Positions 9,578 to 20,403 of a DNA stretch of 64,000 bases are shown here, piece by piece. Each line of letters opens with the position of its first letter. The first letter of the stretch is position 1. The stretch is from Triparma columacea (Eukaryota; Sar; Bolidophyceae; Parmales; Triparmaceae), in NCBI GenBank assembly GCA_030267965.1, contig BRYA01000300.1, positions 37,976 through 101,975 on the forward strand, in the 5' to 3' direction. Position numbers and translations under genes: made by a program. The notes beneath the pieces were generated by a model that ran no database searches, had not been told where the DNA came from, and saw nothing but the letters and a program-made list of their open reading frames with translations.

Positions 9578-12500
9578 ATGGAAGTTGGGACCGAGTGCTG
9601 GATCCGCGATGATTCCGCCCCCTCAGGTTGGAAGTCTGCGGTCATAAAGAGCAAGCAGACCGTCAAGGGCGACCCCAAGAAGGTGATCCTCACAGTTGTC
9701 TCTGCAGACGCCCCCCGCTCGGCGGGGGGAAAAATCCTCTCCCCTACCCGCCGCTCGTCCCCGATGAATAGCAAGGGGGGGAAGGAGAAGTCGTCACCTA
9801 GGGGGGGGAACTTTATGAACAGGGTTAAGCCTTTCAAGCACAAGATCACCGTCGATACCAGGGAGGATAGTGACCTGATCAAGGTGAGGTAGATGGGATC
9901 GTGTGGAGGCGTGAGGGGATTTGACGGTGACGGTGAACGAAAGAGGAGGAGCTCGGAGGCGGGGGCACCTCATTTTATCTACTAACGCAACCCGTTGGTC
10001 ACCATTTGCTCCCCCCCGCTTGTCAACACGCTCTCCACCCTCGCTCATTGTCGCCACAGTTAAAAAACAACACTTCCGACCTCTACGCTGATGATCTGAC
10101 ATCCCTTCCCCTTTTGAACGAGCCGGCTATCCTCCATTCTCTCCACCTCCGTTTCAAGCGCGACACCATCTACACCTCCATCGGCGACGTCCTGATCTCC
10201 ATAAACCCCTTCAAGCGACTCCCCATATACTCCGACTCGAACCTCGCCTCCTACCAGGCAGTCGGGGAGGCGGGACCGAGGAGCGACGATACCAGGCGTG
10301 CCCCCCACATTTTTCAGACAGCCGACGACGCCTTCAGGGACCTTCTGATTTCGTTAGAGGAGGGCAGCCCTAAGGACATGTCAATTCTTGTTTCGGGAGA
10401 GTCGGGATCGGGCAAGACTTGGACGTCAAAGATCGCCATGAAGTACCTGGCGGTACTGTCCTCCAAGCAGCAGAAGAAGCTCGACTCCTTCCCCCCCACC
10501 CTCCCCTCTACCTCTGGTGACACCTCTACCCCCGCCCTGGGTGACCTCCCCTTAATCTCCCCCGCTACCAAGGTCCAGTCCGCCACCCTCGAGATGCAGG
10601 TTCTCCAGTCTAACCCCATCCTCGAGGCCTTCGGTAACGCCAGGACAATCCGCAACGATAACTCCTCCAGATTCGGAAAGTTCATCGAGATTGGGTTCAC
10701 GGACAAGGGAGTGCTTAGCGGAGCGCAGATCGAGACGTATTTGCTGGAGAAGTCTCGTGTTCTCGCTCAGTCCACCGGAGAGCGCAACTTCCATGTCTTC
10801 TACCTCCTCCTAGCTGGCGCGTCCCCAGACACCCTCGCCGCTCTCTCTCTTGACTCCACCGACGCCTCCGACTTCGCCATAACCAACGACCTCCGTCGCC
10901 GCGACGGAGTCAAGGACAAGGACTGTTTCACTGAGATGATGGAGGCCTTCGAGCACTTAGCATTCGACGAAACAACGACGCTGTCGATCTTGAAGCTCAT
11001 TGCAGCCGTCCTGCACCTATCCAAGGTCACCTTTGACGTGGGGAACAACGGAGGAGAGGGCGAGTCCTCCTCCGTAGCCTCCACCCCTGCCGCCCACAGC
11101 GCCTGCCGCCTGCTAGGCATTTCCATGGAGACCCTCTCCATGGGCGTCTGTTACAAGACCATCACCGTGATGAAGGAGGTAGTTAACAAGCCCCTAAACG
11201 TCTCCTCCGCCACCAAGAGCGTGCAGGCTCTGATGACCACGATCTACGCCTCTCTCTTCTCCACCATCGTCGACAAGATCAACACCTCCATCTCCGTCGA
11301 GACGGCCAGCGTCGAGTCCTCCAAGGCAGCCTCTATCAGCATTCTCGACATCTTCGGGTTCGAGAGTTTCGAGTCCAACCACTTCGAGCAGCTCATGATT
11401 AACTTCACCAACGAGACACTCCAGCAGCAGTTCAACAGACAGATCTTTAAGCGTGAGCAGGAGCTGTACGTCGCCGAAAACATCGACTGGAACTTCATTG
11501 ACTTTCCCGACAACACCGACGTCCTCACCCTCCTCGACGGTAGATACCCTTCCGTCATGTCCATACTCGACGAGCAGTGTGTGATCCCCAAGAGCAGTGA
11601 CGCCAAGTTCGCCCGCTCCCTTTACAAGCACCTGCTAGAAAAGGAACCCTTTGAAGCCACCAGAGTGGAGCAGGGCAACGAGCAGTTCACTGTCCACCAT
11701 TACGCAAGGTCAGTCTGCTACGATGCCTCAGGCTTCCTCGCCAAGAACACCGACGATATTGGCAACTCCCTGACCGTCATAAACACGAGCGAGCTCGCCC
11801 TTCTGAAGGAGATCGCCTCGAGCATCAAGAGCAAGTCCGCTGCAGTTACTGTCGGGAAGAGGAAGACTTCGGTGTCTTCGGGCCGGAAGTTCTCAAACTC
11901 CCTCAAGTCTCTCAGACTGCGCATCGAACAGACCAAACCGATCTTCGTTCGCTGCATCAAGCCTAACGACGACCTGGTCGCGGACAAGTTCCAGGCCCGC
12001 AATGTCGTCGAGCAGCTCCGATGCAGCGGTGTTCTCTCCGCCGTGGAAGTCTCTCGCGCAGGGTATTCAAACCGCTTCACCCACCAAAGGTTCATGGACC
12101 GCTTCTACATGATTGCGCCCGACGTCAAATCGCTCGCCACACTACTCGAAACTTCCGCTATCCGTATCTTCGAACCAACTTCCACCTACAGCTCAGTCGT
12201 TGATTTCAGGAAGCTCAAGGGAGACTTGAACCCAAAGCTCATGCACGTCGGCATCCAGCTCGGTAAGACTCTCGTTTTCTTGAAGAGGACGGCCTTCGAA
12301 AGGCTTGAGCACCTCCGCAGCATGGTTCTCGGCGAGTCAGCCAAGAAAATACAGGCAAAGGTTCGCAGGAACATCGCCCGCGCGGCATACCTTTCTACTC
12401 TTAACTCCATTGTCCTCTTCCAGTCAATCGCCAGGGTCTTCATCGCCAAGATCATTGTTGTGAGGATGAAAGCGCGACTTTTGGCCGCCATTCACGTACA

Positions 12501-15062
12501 AAAGATGTACAGAGGTAGCATTGGGAGGAGGATAGCCCTCGAAGCCCGGGAAGCGAGGAGGATCGCCACCGCGGCCACGAAGATCCAGTCCTCCGCGAGG
12601 AGGAAGATTGCAGTAGCGTCCTTCTTGGGCAACATCTCGAAGATTATCCTCGTCCAGAAGATCACCCGCGGGTACATCGTCAGGGTCGACCCTTACGCCA
12701 TGAGGGAGTCACTCATCTTACGCCAGATGGAGCTGGAGAAGGAACTCCTTCAGAAGCAGCTCGAGGATGCCAGGAGGACTGAGGAGGAAGCAGAGGCGGC
12801 GGCTCTTAAAAAAAAACTCTCGGAAGAAGAGGGTTTGGCCGAGAAGCACCCCATCCTGTTCTGCATCGCTACTGCCCAGTGGGCGAGGGTGCGAGAGATG
12901 CTCGCAGAGGACCCTAGCCTGACCAGCGTTACGGATAAGCGAGGCGAGTCTGTCACCCATTACTTGTTCAACGTTGAGGTAGAAAAGACCGACGTAGATG
13001 AGGAAAGTCCCATCGAGAGGGACATGACAAGTAGGATTAGCATCTTCAAGCTTGTGCACGAGCTTTCTCCCGATTGTCTTAATTCTCGCGATAACCTCGG
13101 CAACTCTCCTATCCACATTGCGGCCAAATTTGATGCAGCTCTCTCTCTCATTAAGCTCGTCTCAGAGAAGTACGACCCCGATTGCCTTCTCATTTCTAGT
13201 TTGAACGCGCTCGAGCAGCACCCTGTCCACATCGCCGTAATGGCCGACGCGACCGATAACGTAGCTTTCCTCGCCTCAGTTACTCCTCGGGGCATCTCAC
13301 ACACGGACATCAACGGGAATAACGCTATTCACCTAGCCTGCCTGAACAGGGTGAGCTTCAGGACGATGGAAACGCTGCTGGAGCTGTGCGACGACCTCGA
13401 GAAGATGCTCATCCTCGAGAAGGAGAACAATGAGGGTTTCTACCCCCTCACCGTCGGCATCGCCAGGAACACACCTTGCGCCACGCTGTCCCTTCTCGTC
13501 AATGCAAAGCATTCAGTCCTCGGCAGTAAAGACCTTTTTATGGCAGCGGAGAAAAGGATCGACCTGGACAGCCTCGAGATGCTCTTGGAAAGCTACGTCG
13601 AGGGCAAGGAAAGTGTTGAAAATGTTTTGGACAAATTTGGCCGCCACCCTCTCCACATTGCAGTCACCTCCGGCATTAGCATCGAGGCGGGGGAGCTGTG
13701 GATCAAGGTGTTCCCCAACTCCACTACCCATGTTGATACCTTGAGCAACAAGCTCCCGCTCGAACTCGCCTGCGAGAGCAAAGCAGACGACGAGATCATT
13801 CTCCTCCTGCTCAAGAGGTGCAGCGGGGTAACCTTCAAGCGCTCCTTGAGCCACATTGCGGCCAAGACGGAGGACAAGTTTGTAAAAGTCCTCTCGGAAT
13901 ACTTGGAAGGTTCCACCCAGGAGCACCGCCTCAAGTGCGCTGTGATGAGGTCAGGCCCTAAGAACGCCAAACTCGTTTCTTTTTCTACGCCGGCGTGCAA
14001 GCAGGCCTTCAAGACCTCACTGAGGTACCTTGGAAGGTACGAGCTCAGTGCCGTCCCAGTTCACAGGAACGAAGAGACTGGGGTCGAGATTTTCCGCGCT
14101 GTCGACTACGACATTGACGACAGCACTAAGGCAGACGTTGTTCTCAAGTTCACGAAGACCATGTCCGTAATCGAGAATGAACTCTATGCAAGGAAGAAGA
14201 TCGACGTAAAGAAAATTTCTACTGTCCTCAACACCCACGCAACTTCTACAGGATTCGTCATCACGTTCGAGAACGTCACCACCCTCGCGGAGCTCCTCAG
14301 CGCCAACGGGGACTCTACTGGAAAGATCGAGCACAAGAAGGCTGTGAAGTGGACCTATGCCATCGCCAAATGCATCCAGACCGTGCACGAGGCGGGGATG
14401 GCACACGGCGAGATCGACCCCAAGAACTTCGGCGTCAACAGACAAGGCTTCTGGAAGATCCTGAGTGTGGGGTCCATCATCGCGAGAGACAAGTCAGAGA
14501 TCGGAGAGGATCAGGAGCACACAAGGAGAGAGAGGTGAGAATGGACACCTAAAGCCATTGATTAGCGTGCGATTTTTTCTTCTCATCACTAACCACACCA
14601 TCCAATCGCAGCTTCGGAAGCGTCCCTAACATGAGCCCCATGAAGTCCCCAACCAACAAGGTTCACTTGATTGCAGAGCAGGCCAACGACATCGCCGACT
14701 TCGGAAGAATCGTCTGCAAGCTCTTTGGTGTCAAAGAGGCCGAAGTCAAGGATAGGACAGCCACCTCTAGGGTGCAGAGGAAGCACAGGAAGGCACCTCT
14801 CGAGCTTTTGGCTGGGTGCTTTGACGGGACCGTCACTGCTGGCTACCTCGTGAAGGCGGAATACTTCACGCAGTACCTGACAAAGAACCCCTCAAGCACG
14901 AGGAGCAGAGGGTCGAGGAGGAGCAGCAAGGGGAGCAGCAAGGGGAGCAGCAAGCATTTGGTGGAGGGACACCTGGAGGTCTTCAAGAAGGAGAACATGG
15001 ACATCCAAAACATGCCATCCAACGACGATCAGACGCTTGACACGCACGTTTCATCGTTTTGA
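9578..15062 (+). CDS. Myosin heavy chain with IQ motifs, ankyrin repeats and a C-terminal pseudokinase
   Basis: Three exons: 9578-9883, 10060-14534 and 14612-15062, phases 0 and 2. The product is about 1,743 aa. An N-terminal SH3-like segment (VGTECWIRDD) precedes a complete motor. The P-loop GESGSGKT is at about 215, switch I NDNSSRFGKF at about 300 and switch II DIFGFESF near 530. A Thr/Pro/Ser-rich insert of about 30 residues follows the P-loop helix. IQ-like motifs run about 860-990, then a short coiled coil. Ankyrin-type repeats (about 1030-1385) include SPIHIAAKFDA and HPVHIAV. The tail (about 1425-1700) has a kinase fold pattern: LKF with a VAIK-like Lys, then MAHGEIDPKNFGV at the catalytic-loop position. 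There the catalytic Asp is Glu, the Lys is Asp, and no DFG is recognisable (ILSVGS), so it is probably inactive. Role: actin-based motor; the tail likely binds cargo or a regulator. Confidence 0.93.
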
Positions 15063-15323
15063 GCAGGGAGGGAAAAGAGAAGCGAGGAAGGGGGTAACGG
15101 GGGCATTGGGGGGGAAGGGGGAAAGGGGGGGGTTGTACGAGGAAGGGGGAGTTGGGTACGGACAAGGATGTGGCACAGGGTTCGATGAAATTCACACGCA
15201 CACAAACCTATCATTCATTCTCGCTAACTTAAGATTTTCGTAATTGTTTTGTCCCAAGTGAGCGCTATTGTCTTGAATTTCAAGCCCATTCCTAACAACG
15301 TCAAAGGGGATTGATTTCTGAAC

Positions 15324-16282
15324 TTAATGGTTCTCGAAGTTCCTCGTCAAACACATGGGTCCCGTCGTGGCTCCCTCGAGGACCTCGCGGCACGCTGCGA
15401 ATTCATCCGAGCCGTACCACTCCATGGCCTTAACAGCCGAGGGGAAACCAAACACGAAGCACGCGTCGTAATCGGTACCTGTCGAGCCCGAGTTCAGGGC
15501 GACATTGTCGGGGAAGATGCTGCCGACGAAGCACTGACCTTCGTACGGAACGAGGGTCGCCTCGACCCTCTCGGAGAAGGTAGCAAAGTCAGCGGTTGCC
15601 TTGACGAACCCGTAGAAATAAGCAGATGCGTGGGGGAGCTTGGTGTGAGCCCCAGTTCCAGAGAGGATGGAGAAGGGACCGGAGGTTGATGCCAAGCGGA
15701 CAGACTCAATCTCGAGGTAGTCTTTCGAAGACTTCCACAGGGTTGCTTCCTCGGGAGTGGGGAACTCCATCAAGACGGCAACGTCGTAGTCGGAGGCAGT
15801 TCCTGACAGCAGGAGAGGTCCGCCAGAAGCTGCGTCCTCCCCAAGCTTGACCTTGGAAATGATGCGGCCCCCGTTGACGATTAGGGTACCGGGGACATTG
15901 GAGGCGTACTTCATGAGAAATCGTTGTGTGTATGCGCTGGGAGTCAGAGTTTGGTATGAATTGGAAGAACGACAAATCCTCGTCGTCCACACTCAACTCA
16001 CCTCCTTGAATTTCTCCTCATCTTTAACACTCATGAATACAACTACGTAACCTTTGGGGGGAACCCCGAAAGGGTTGAAGTTTTTCTGTACCGACAAGGC
16101 GTTGGTAGTGGCGTGGGGGTTTAGAAAATGAACCACATGGTTAATTCCCGCTGTGGAATCTTTTCCAAAAACAACCTTTCTCGACGACAGTAGTTTATGA
16201 CACTTTCATGAATGACGACAGAGTGGTTGACAAACACTTCACTTACCAATTTGAAGCTCTGTCCTAAGGCGTTGTTACCCAT
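15324..16282 (-). CDS. Double DUF1330-domain protein
   Basis: Three exons: 16282-16247, 16085-16002 and 15908-15324, all joined in phase 0, giving about 234 aa. The first domain starts at KGYVVVFMSVKDEEKFKE and continues with NVPGTLIVNGG and a VLMEFPTPEEATLW strand-helix. The second has AYFYGFVKATADFATF, then CFVFGFPSAVKAMEWY. Each unit has the Y-hydrophobic start, the G-G turn and the FP-x-x-x-A-x-x-W signature of the DUF1330 ferredoxin-like fold. The biochemical role of this family is unknown. The first exon is only 12 codons. Its acceptor (GTACAG, 16086) was chosen for a CTAAA branch site and pyrimidine run; an acceptor at AAAG further upstream would also keep the frame and add about 33 residues. 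The start exon is therefore less certain than the rest. Confidence 0.78.
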
Positions 16283-16405
16283 TTTGGATTTTTCTGATGT
16301 GATGAATCGAAGAAAAATTTTTTGGCAAAAAAAGAAGAAAAGCAAATTTCCTTGCCAAAATTCGATCCGCTATCCACAAAAACTACCATCACATCGCCCG
16401 CACCT

Positions 16406-19400
16406 TTAAATTTTTGGCAAATCGTTCTTCAAATTGGAGGAAAGAGACATGTCAGCAAGCGACCACCCCCTGCTGCTGCCCATGCTCCTGTGCCTCGGTG
16501 TCTTGCTCTGGCTTCCCCCCCCCCCCCCTCCAATCCCCGGTGCCGAGTTCCTCGCGCTCCTCCTTTCGAACCCTCCTATCCTAACCGCTCCCGACCTGCT
16601 GGATTTGGGGGCCTGCTCTACCACGACGCCCCCGCCCTCCTCGTCGACCTCCTTGATTATGGTCGTCGCCTTCAGCCACTCTGACATTGTGTCGTAGGAG
16701 CCCATGCACGCCAGGAGGGGGGCCATCAGCACGGCCCTCTCCTCGGGATTTATTTTATCGAACGCCTCCTAAGAGCAGAGTTAGGTTGTTAGTGTGGGGA
16801 GAAGAAGGGGAATAACGATAGGCTGGTAAGGTAAGGTGCGAGGGGGACGCGTTCCGGTCCATAATTTCCTCGCCCTTCCCCGCCTTAATCTAATCTCACC
16901 TCTCCTAGGAGCGCAAAGTCTCGCTCCCCCACCTCGACGATCGCCTCGTAAGCCACGGCCCTGAAGGCGTGCTTGGCCCCCCTTGGTATGAGCCACTTAG
17001 ACATGACCCCTGAGAAACCCTCGATCTCAACCGTCACTGAGTCACCCTCTATCAGGAGACTCCCGTGCTGCGAAGGATATTCATTGGGTTGGAACAGAGA
17101 AAGAGAAAATGCGTAGCCGGGGGATGTTGGGTCTCCCCTCCTTTCCCCCGTCTTACCTTCCCCGCGACTTCTCTGGCAATGATGAGCTGTAATCTCTTCT
17201 GAACTCTCTGTCTAGTCTTCGCCGGCGTTCCCGCCTCCTTCAGGACCTTCCACCTGTTCCCCATCGGCGTCACGTTCGCCTTGGTCGCAGGTGTGTCACC
17301 TTCTGTCTTACTCCCGGCTCCAGGATCGCCTCCGCTCGACTTGGGAGTCGCGGCGGCGTGTTGAACGGAGGGAGATTCCTCCCTCCTCTCCTCCTCCTCC
17401 CTCCCTCCAACCTTGTTGTTCTCCTTCCCTTGGACCCCTATCCTCCCCGGTAAGCTCCCCCCCCTCTCCAGCCCCCCTTCCTCCCCCCTGTCCCTCTTCG
17501 GGCTGAAGGTCCTCGAGACCCTCTTTCCGGCCTTGATGATGACCTCCGAGAACGCGAAACCCGCCCCGAAATTGTAACGCTGGGTCTTGGCGGGGTGGGG
17601 GGAAACGTCAAAGGCAGCTGGGGAGGAACGGGTTGATAGATTAAGTCCATCCCTTTGTACGGACGCTGGAGGGGAGGGGGGGGGGGGGGGGGGGTTTAAG
17701 GGGGTAAGTCGTGGTTATTTGGGGTTAGTTCAAGGGTTTTTCTGTAAGTGTGTGTTCTTCATACATCCTTCCCCCCAGGCACTCACCCCTGAGCCCCTCG
17801 CCTCCTTCATTGTCTCCATTGTCCTGCACCCCCTCTTCGGCGCAGCGCTCCCCCTCCCCCACCCCCCCCACGGCTGCCTTGGCCTTCCGCTCCCTCCTCA
17901 TCCTCTCCTTCCCCATGATCCTTATGATGTTGATCAGGTGGAACCTCATGTAAGCGTGTGCAACAAACGACAGGTAGAAGCTCATAAACAGCAAACTGAA
18001 CGGCAGCAGCACAATCGTGACCCACTTGCTTGAGGTCGTTGTAGGGGCGAGGTCCCCGTACCCGATGGTTGTTAGTGTCGCGACGGCGAAGTACATGGAC
18101 TCGAGGAACGTCCATCCCTCTATGGAACCGACGGTTAGGCCGCCGGTGAAGGTTATGGCGACGACGAGGATGGAGCTACCTACGCGACGACCGGTGGGGG
18201 TGGACGTCATCCACTTCCAGGCTGAAGATAGGAAGAACAACGGACGCAAACAACAGTTTGGGACCCTAAGGGAGTTGGGGAAGGGGGGGAGTAGGCGTGC
18301 GTGGATGAGGTGGAGTTGAAGTGTGTGAGGTGGAGTTGAATTGGGTGAGCGTTTAGCTTATTTCCGTCAAACCCCCCCCCCCCTCCTCTCCCCTGTCTCT
18401 CGTCCCTTCCTCTACCTCCTCACCTTCTCCTAGTTTTCTCGTGCAATCCTCTAAAGCTCTCCCTGACTCTCTCCACCCTCCTTTCCCTCCCTTCCTCCTC
18501 CTCTTTATCCCCGCTCCCCTTCCTGCTAATCCCCAGTCTCTTCCTCAGTCCCTTCATCATCTTCTCCCCCCCCCCCCCCCTGTCGTCTATCCGTCCCTCC
18601 CTGAAGTCCCTCTCCACCCCCACGAGCTGAAATACCTGCGCAACGCTAACAGTAAGTATCGCGATACCGCTAAGCATAACACCGATCGTTATACCTATCC
18701 CCAACTGCGTTGTCGGGGTCTCGTTCCCATACCCTACCGTCGTTAAAGTGTAGACGGCGAAGAGGAGTGAGTCGAGGGGTGAGATCTCGTCGCCTGGGTT
18801 AAGGGTGGAGTAAAAGGTCATGCAGAAGGCGAGGTAGAGGGCGAGGAGGAGGGAAGCGAGGATGCAACCCTGGTGGACGGAACGACGCTTGGAGGAACGG
18901 GCGATCTCCTTCTCGGTAACGGCGGAGAGGTAGGTGGCTTCGAGACGATCTTGGAGTTGGGGGTCGGGGGAGGTTATGGAGGAAGGGGGGGAGCGGAAAC
19001 GGGGGGTGGACTTGGAGGACGTTTGGGGGTGGGGGGGGGGGAGGGGAGCAGGAGATTGTGATGTGATGTTAGCTTTCGGGGTCGTGTAGGATGAGGTGTA
19101 GGAGTGCTTGGACGGGACTGTTGTTTGAAGGGGTGGGGGACGGGGTCTTGGAATTGCCCCGTCGTTCCCGCCGGGGTAGTCGGGGGGGTGTGGGGATGGG
19201 GGTTCCTTAAAGAGGTTGACAAAGTCCTCAGCCGCGAAACTTATGCTTTTCCCCCTTTTCTTCGCCTTTCCCCTCTTCGGAAGCGGGAGAGTGCTCGCGT
19301 TCAGGTTGACGTTGTCCTCAGGAATGGTGTTGGGGGAGGAGGAAGGTACGTGAAGGGGGTTCAGAGCCTCATAAGCGAGACGAGCAGCTAGAGCATGGTC

Positions 19401-20043
19401 GTCTTCAGAACGTTCAGAGGTTGTTTGGGGTGGAATGGGAGGGACCGCGGGTGCAGTCAGAGCTGCAAGGCTGTGAGGGAATGGAGAGTTTATCAGGAGT
19501 GAGCGTAGTCGAGAGTGTAGCAGTGAGCGAAGCCGTGAGCGTATTCATGAGCATTTTTAAGGAGCGAGTTACGTTTGAAACTGACCTCTCTTCGTTCTTT
19601 GTTGTGAAGTGATGTATCAAGCCGCTGACTCCTAACTGGATGGACTCTGGTGATTCTAGTGTTGATACAATCGTCTCAGCAGCTTCTCTCGTCTCCCTCT
19701 CCTTGTGGTACTCCTTGTGGTACGCCTTGTGGTACTCCGTGTGGTACTCTTCATCCTCCTCACTGTCATAATGTTTGTCGTTTGAAGGGATAAATGATTT
19801 AGTTGTTGATTTAGTTTGTGGGCGAGCCGCTGATGTGTTTGGTGATGCGTTTGCTGATGTAGTTGCTGATGTAGCTGTTGATATTGCTGGTGATGTATTT
19901 GTTAGTGTAGTTCTTGCAAGAGGGTTAACAATGGTTGCTGCCGATAATCTCGTTGGTCCAATTGTTGGTCCAATTGTTGGTCCATTTTCCCCTCCTCTCT
20001 CTATATCTTCTACGTCATCACTTTGATCATTTCTATACATCAT
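16406..20043 (-). CDS. Tandem-pore (two-P-domain) potassium channel with long cytosolic C-terminus
   Basis: Six exons: 20043-19586, 19470-18424, 18265-17784, 17617-17157, 17067-16900 and 16768-16406. The phases agree and give about 992 aa. A disordered N-terminus of about 330 residues (Ser/Thr/Pro-rich, with HTEYHKAYHKEYHKE) precedes the channel. M1 is GCILASLLLALYLAF, pore 1 has the filter TTVGYGN, and M2 is IGVMLSGIAILTVSV. A basic linker leads to M3 (SSILVVAITFTGGLTV), pore 2 with TTIGYGD and M4 (IVLLPFSLLFMSFYLSF). The two GYG filters and 2TM-P-2TM-P order identify a TPK/K2P-type K+ channel. The remaining 400 or so residues hold a low-complexity linker and a conserved-looking globular block (VTVEIEGFSGVMSKW to AFDKINPEERAVL) that I do not recognise; it is not an EF-hand or a clear cyclic-nucleotide domain. 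Several introns carry long C-runs in sense direction, which may suffer from sequencing error. Confidence 0.85.
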
Positions 20044-20403
20044 TGATGAATGTGCGATGAGGAAATGAGACGTAATTTGTTGGAAAAAGTGGGAATTCGG
20101 GCCGAAATATTTTGGGTTTGGGGAAGGTTTACTTGGGGATTGGCAGGAAAATTGTATTATTGGCTGTATTATTGGAATTAGCTACTTTTCGAGCGCGACA
20201 ACCCCTTCATAAAACCAACACCGATACTACTATCTACAACATAGGCAAACACATTACAGGCTTTAGCTAAATTTGGTCACAAAAAATCTACATCGTTAAA
20301 TACCTACAGCCCACTCTCTCCTCTCCATCTAATCATTCACGCCATACCCTAGCATAAGCGCTATCAACGGACTATACCTTTCCTTCCCAAATCCTTCCCA
20401 AAA
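20044..20403. promoter_or_regulatory. Intergenic/promoter region upstream of the first LRR gene
   Basis: About 360 AT-rich bp between the channel start (minus) and the first LRR gene (plus). The segment 20190-20370 matches upstream regions of the two other LRR genes. Shared blocks are CTTTAGCTAAATTTGGTC at 20261-20278, CTCTCCATCTAA near 20319 and CACGCCATACCCTAG at 20339-20353. AAGCGCT lies close to the start. This is a promoter duplicated with its gene. Confidence 0.7.

Noticed and set aside
16121..16345. Small 74-codon minus-strand frame
   Set aside because: Its first 12 codons serve as exon 1 of the DUF1330 gene; the rest is intron with a clear GTAAGT donor.
17438..18319. Possible separate small genes between the two channel pores
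   Set aside because: The frames are better explained as exons of one channel gene; phases 2 and 1 match exactly at the joins.
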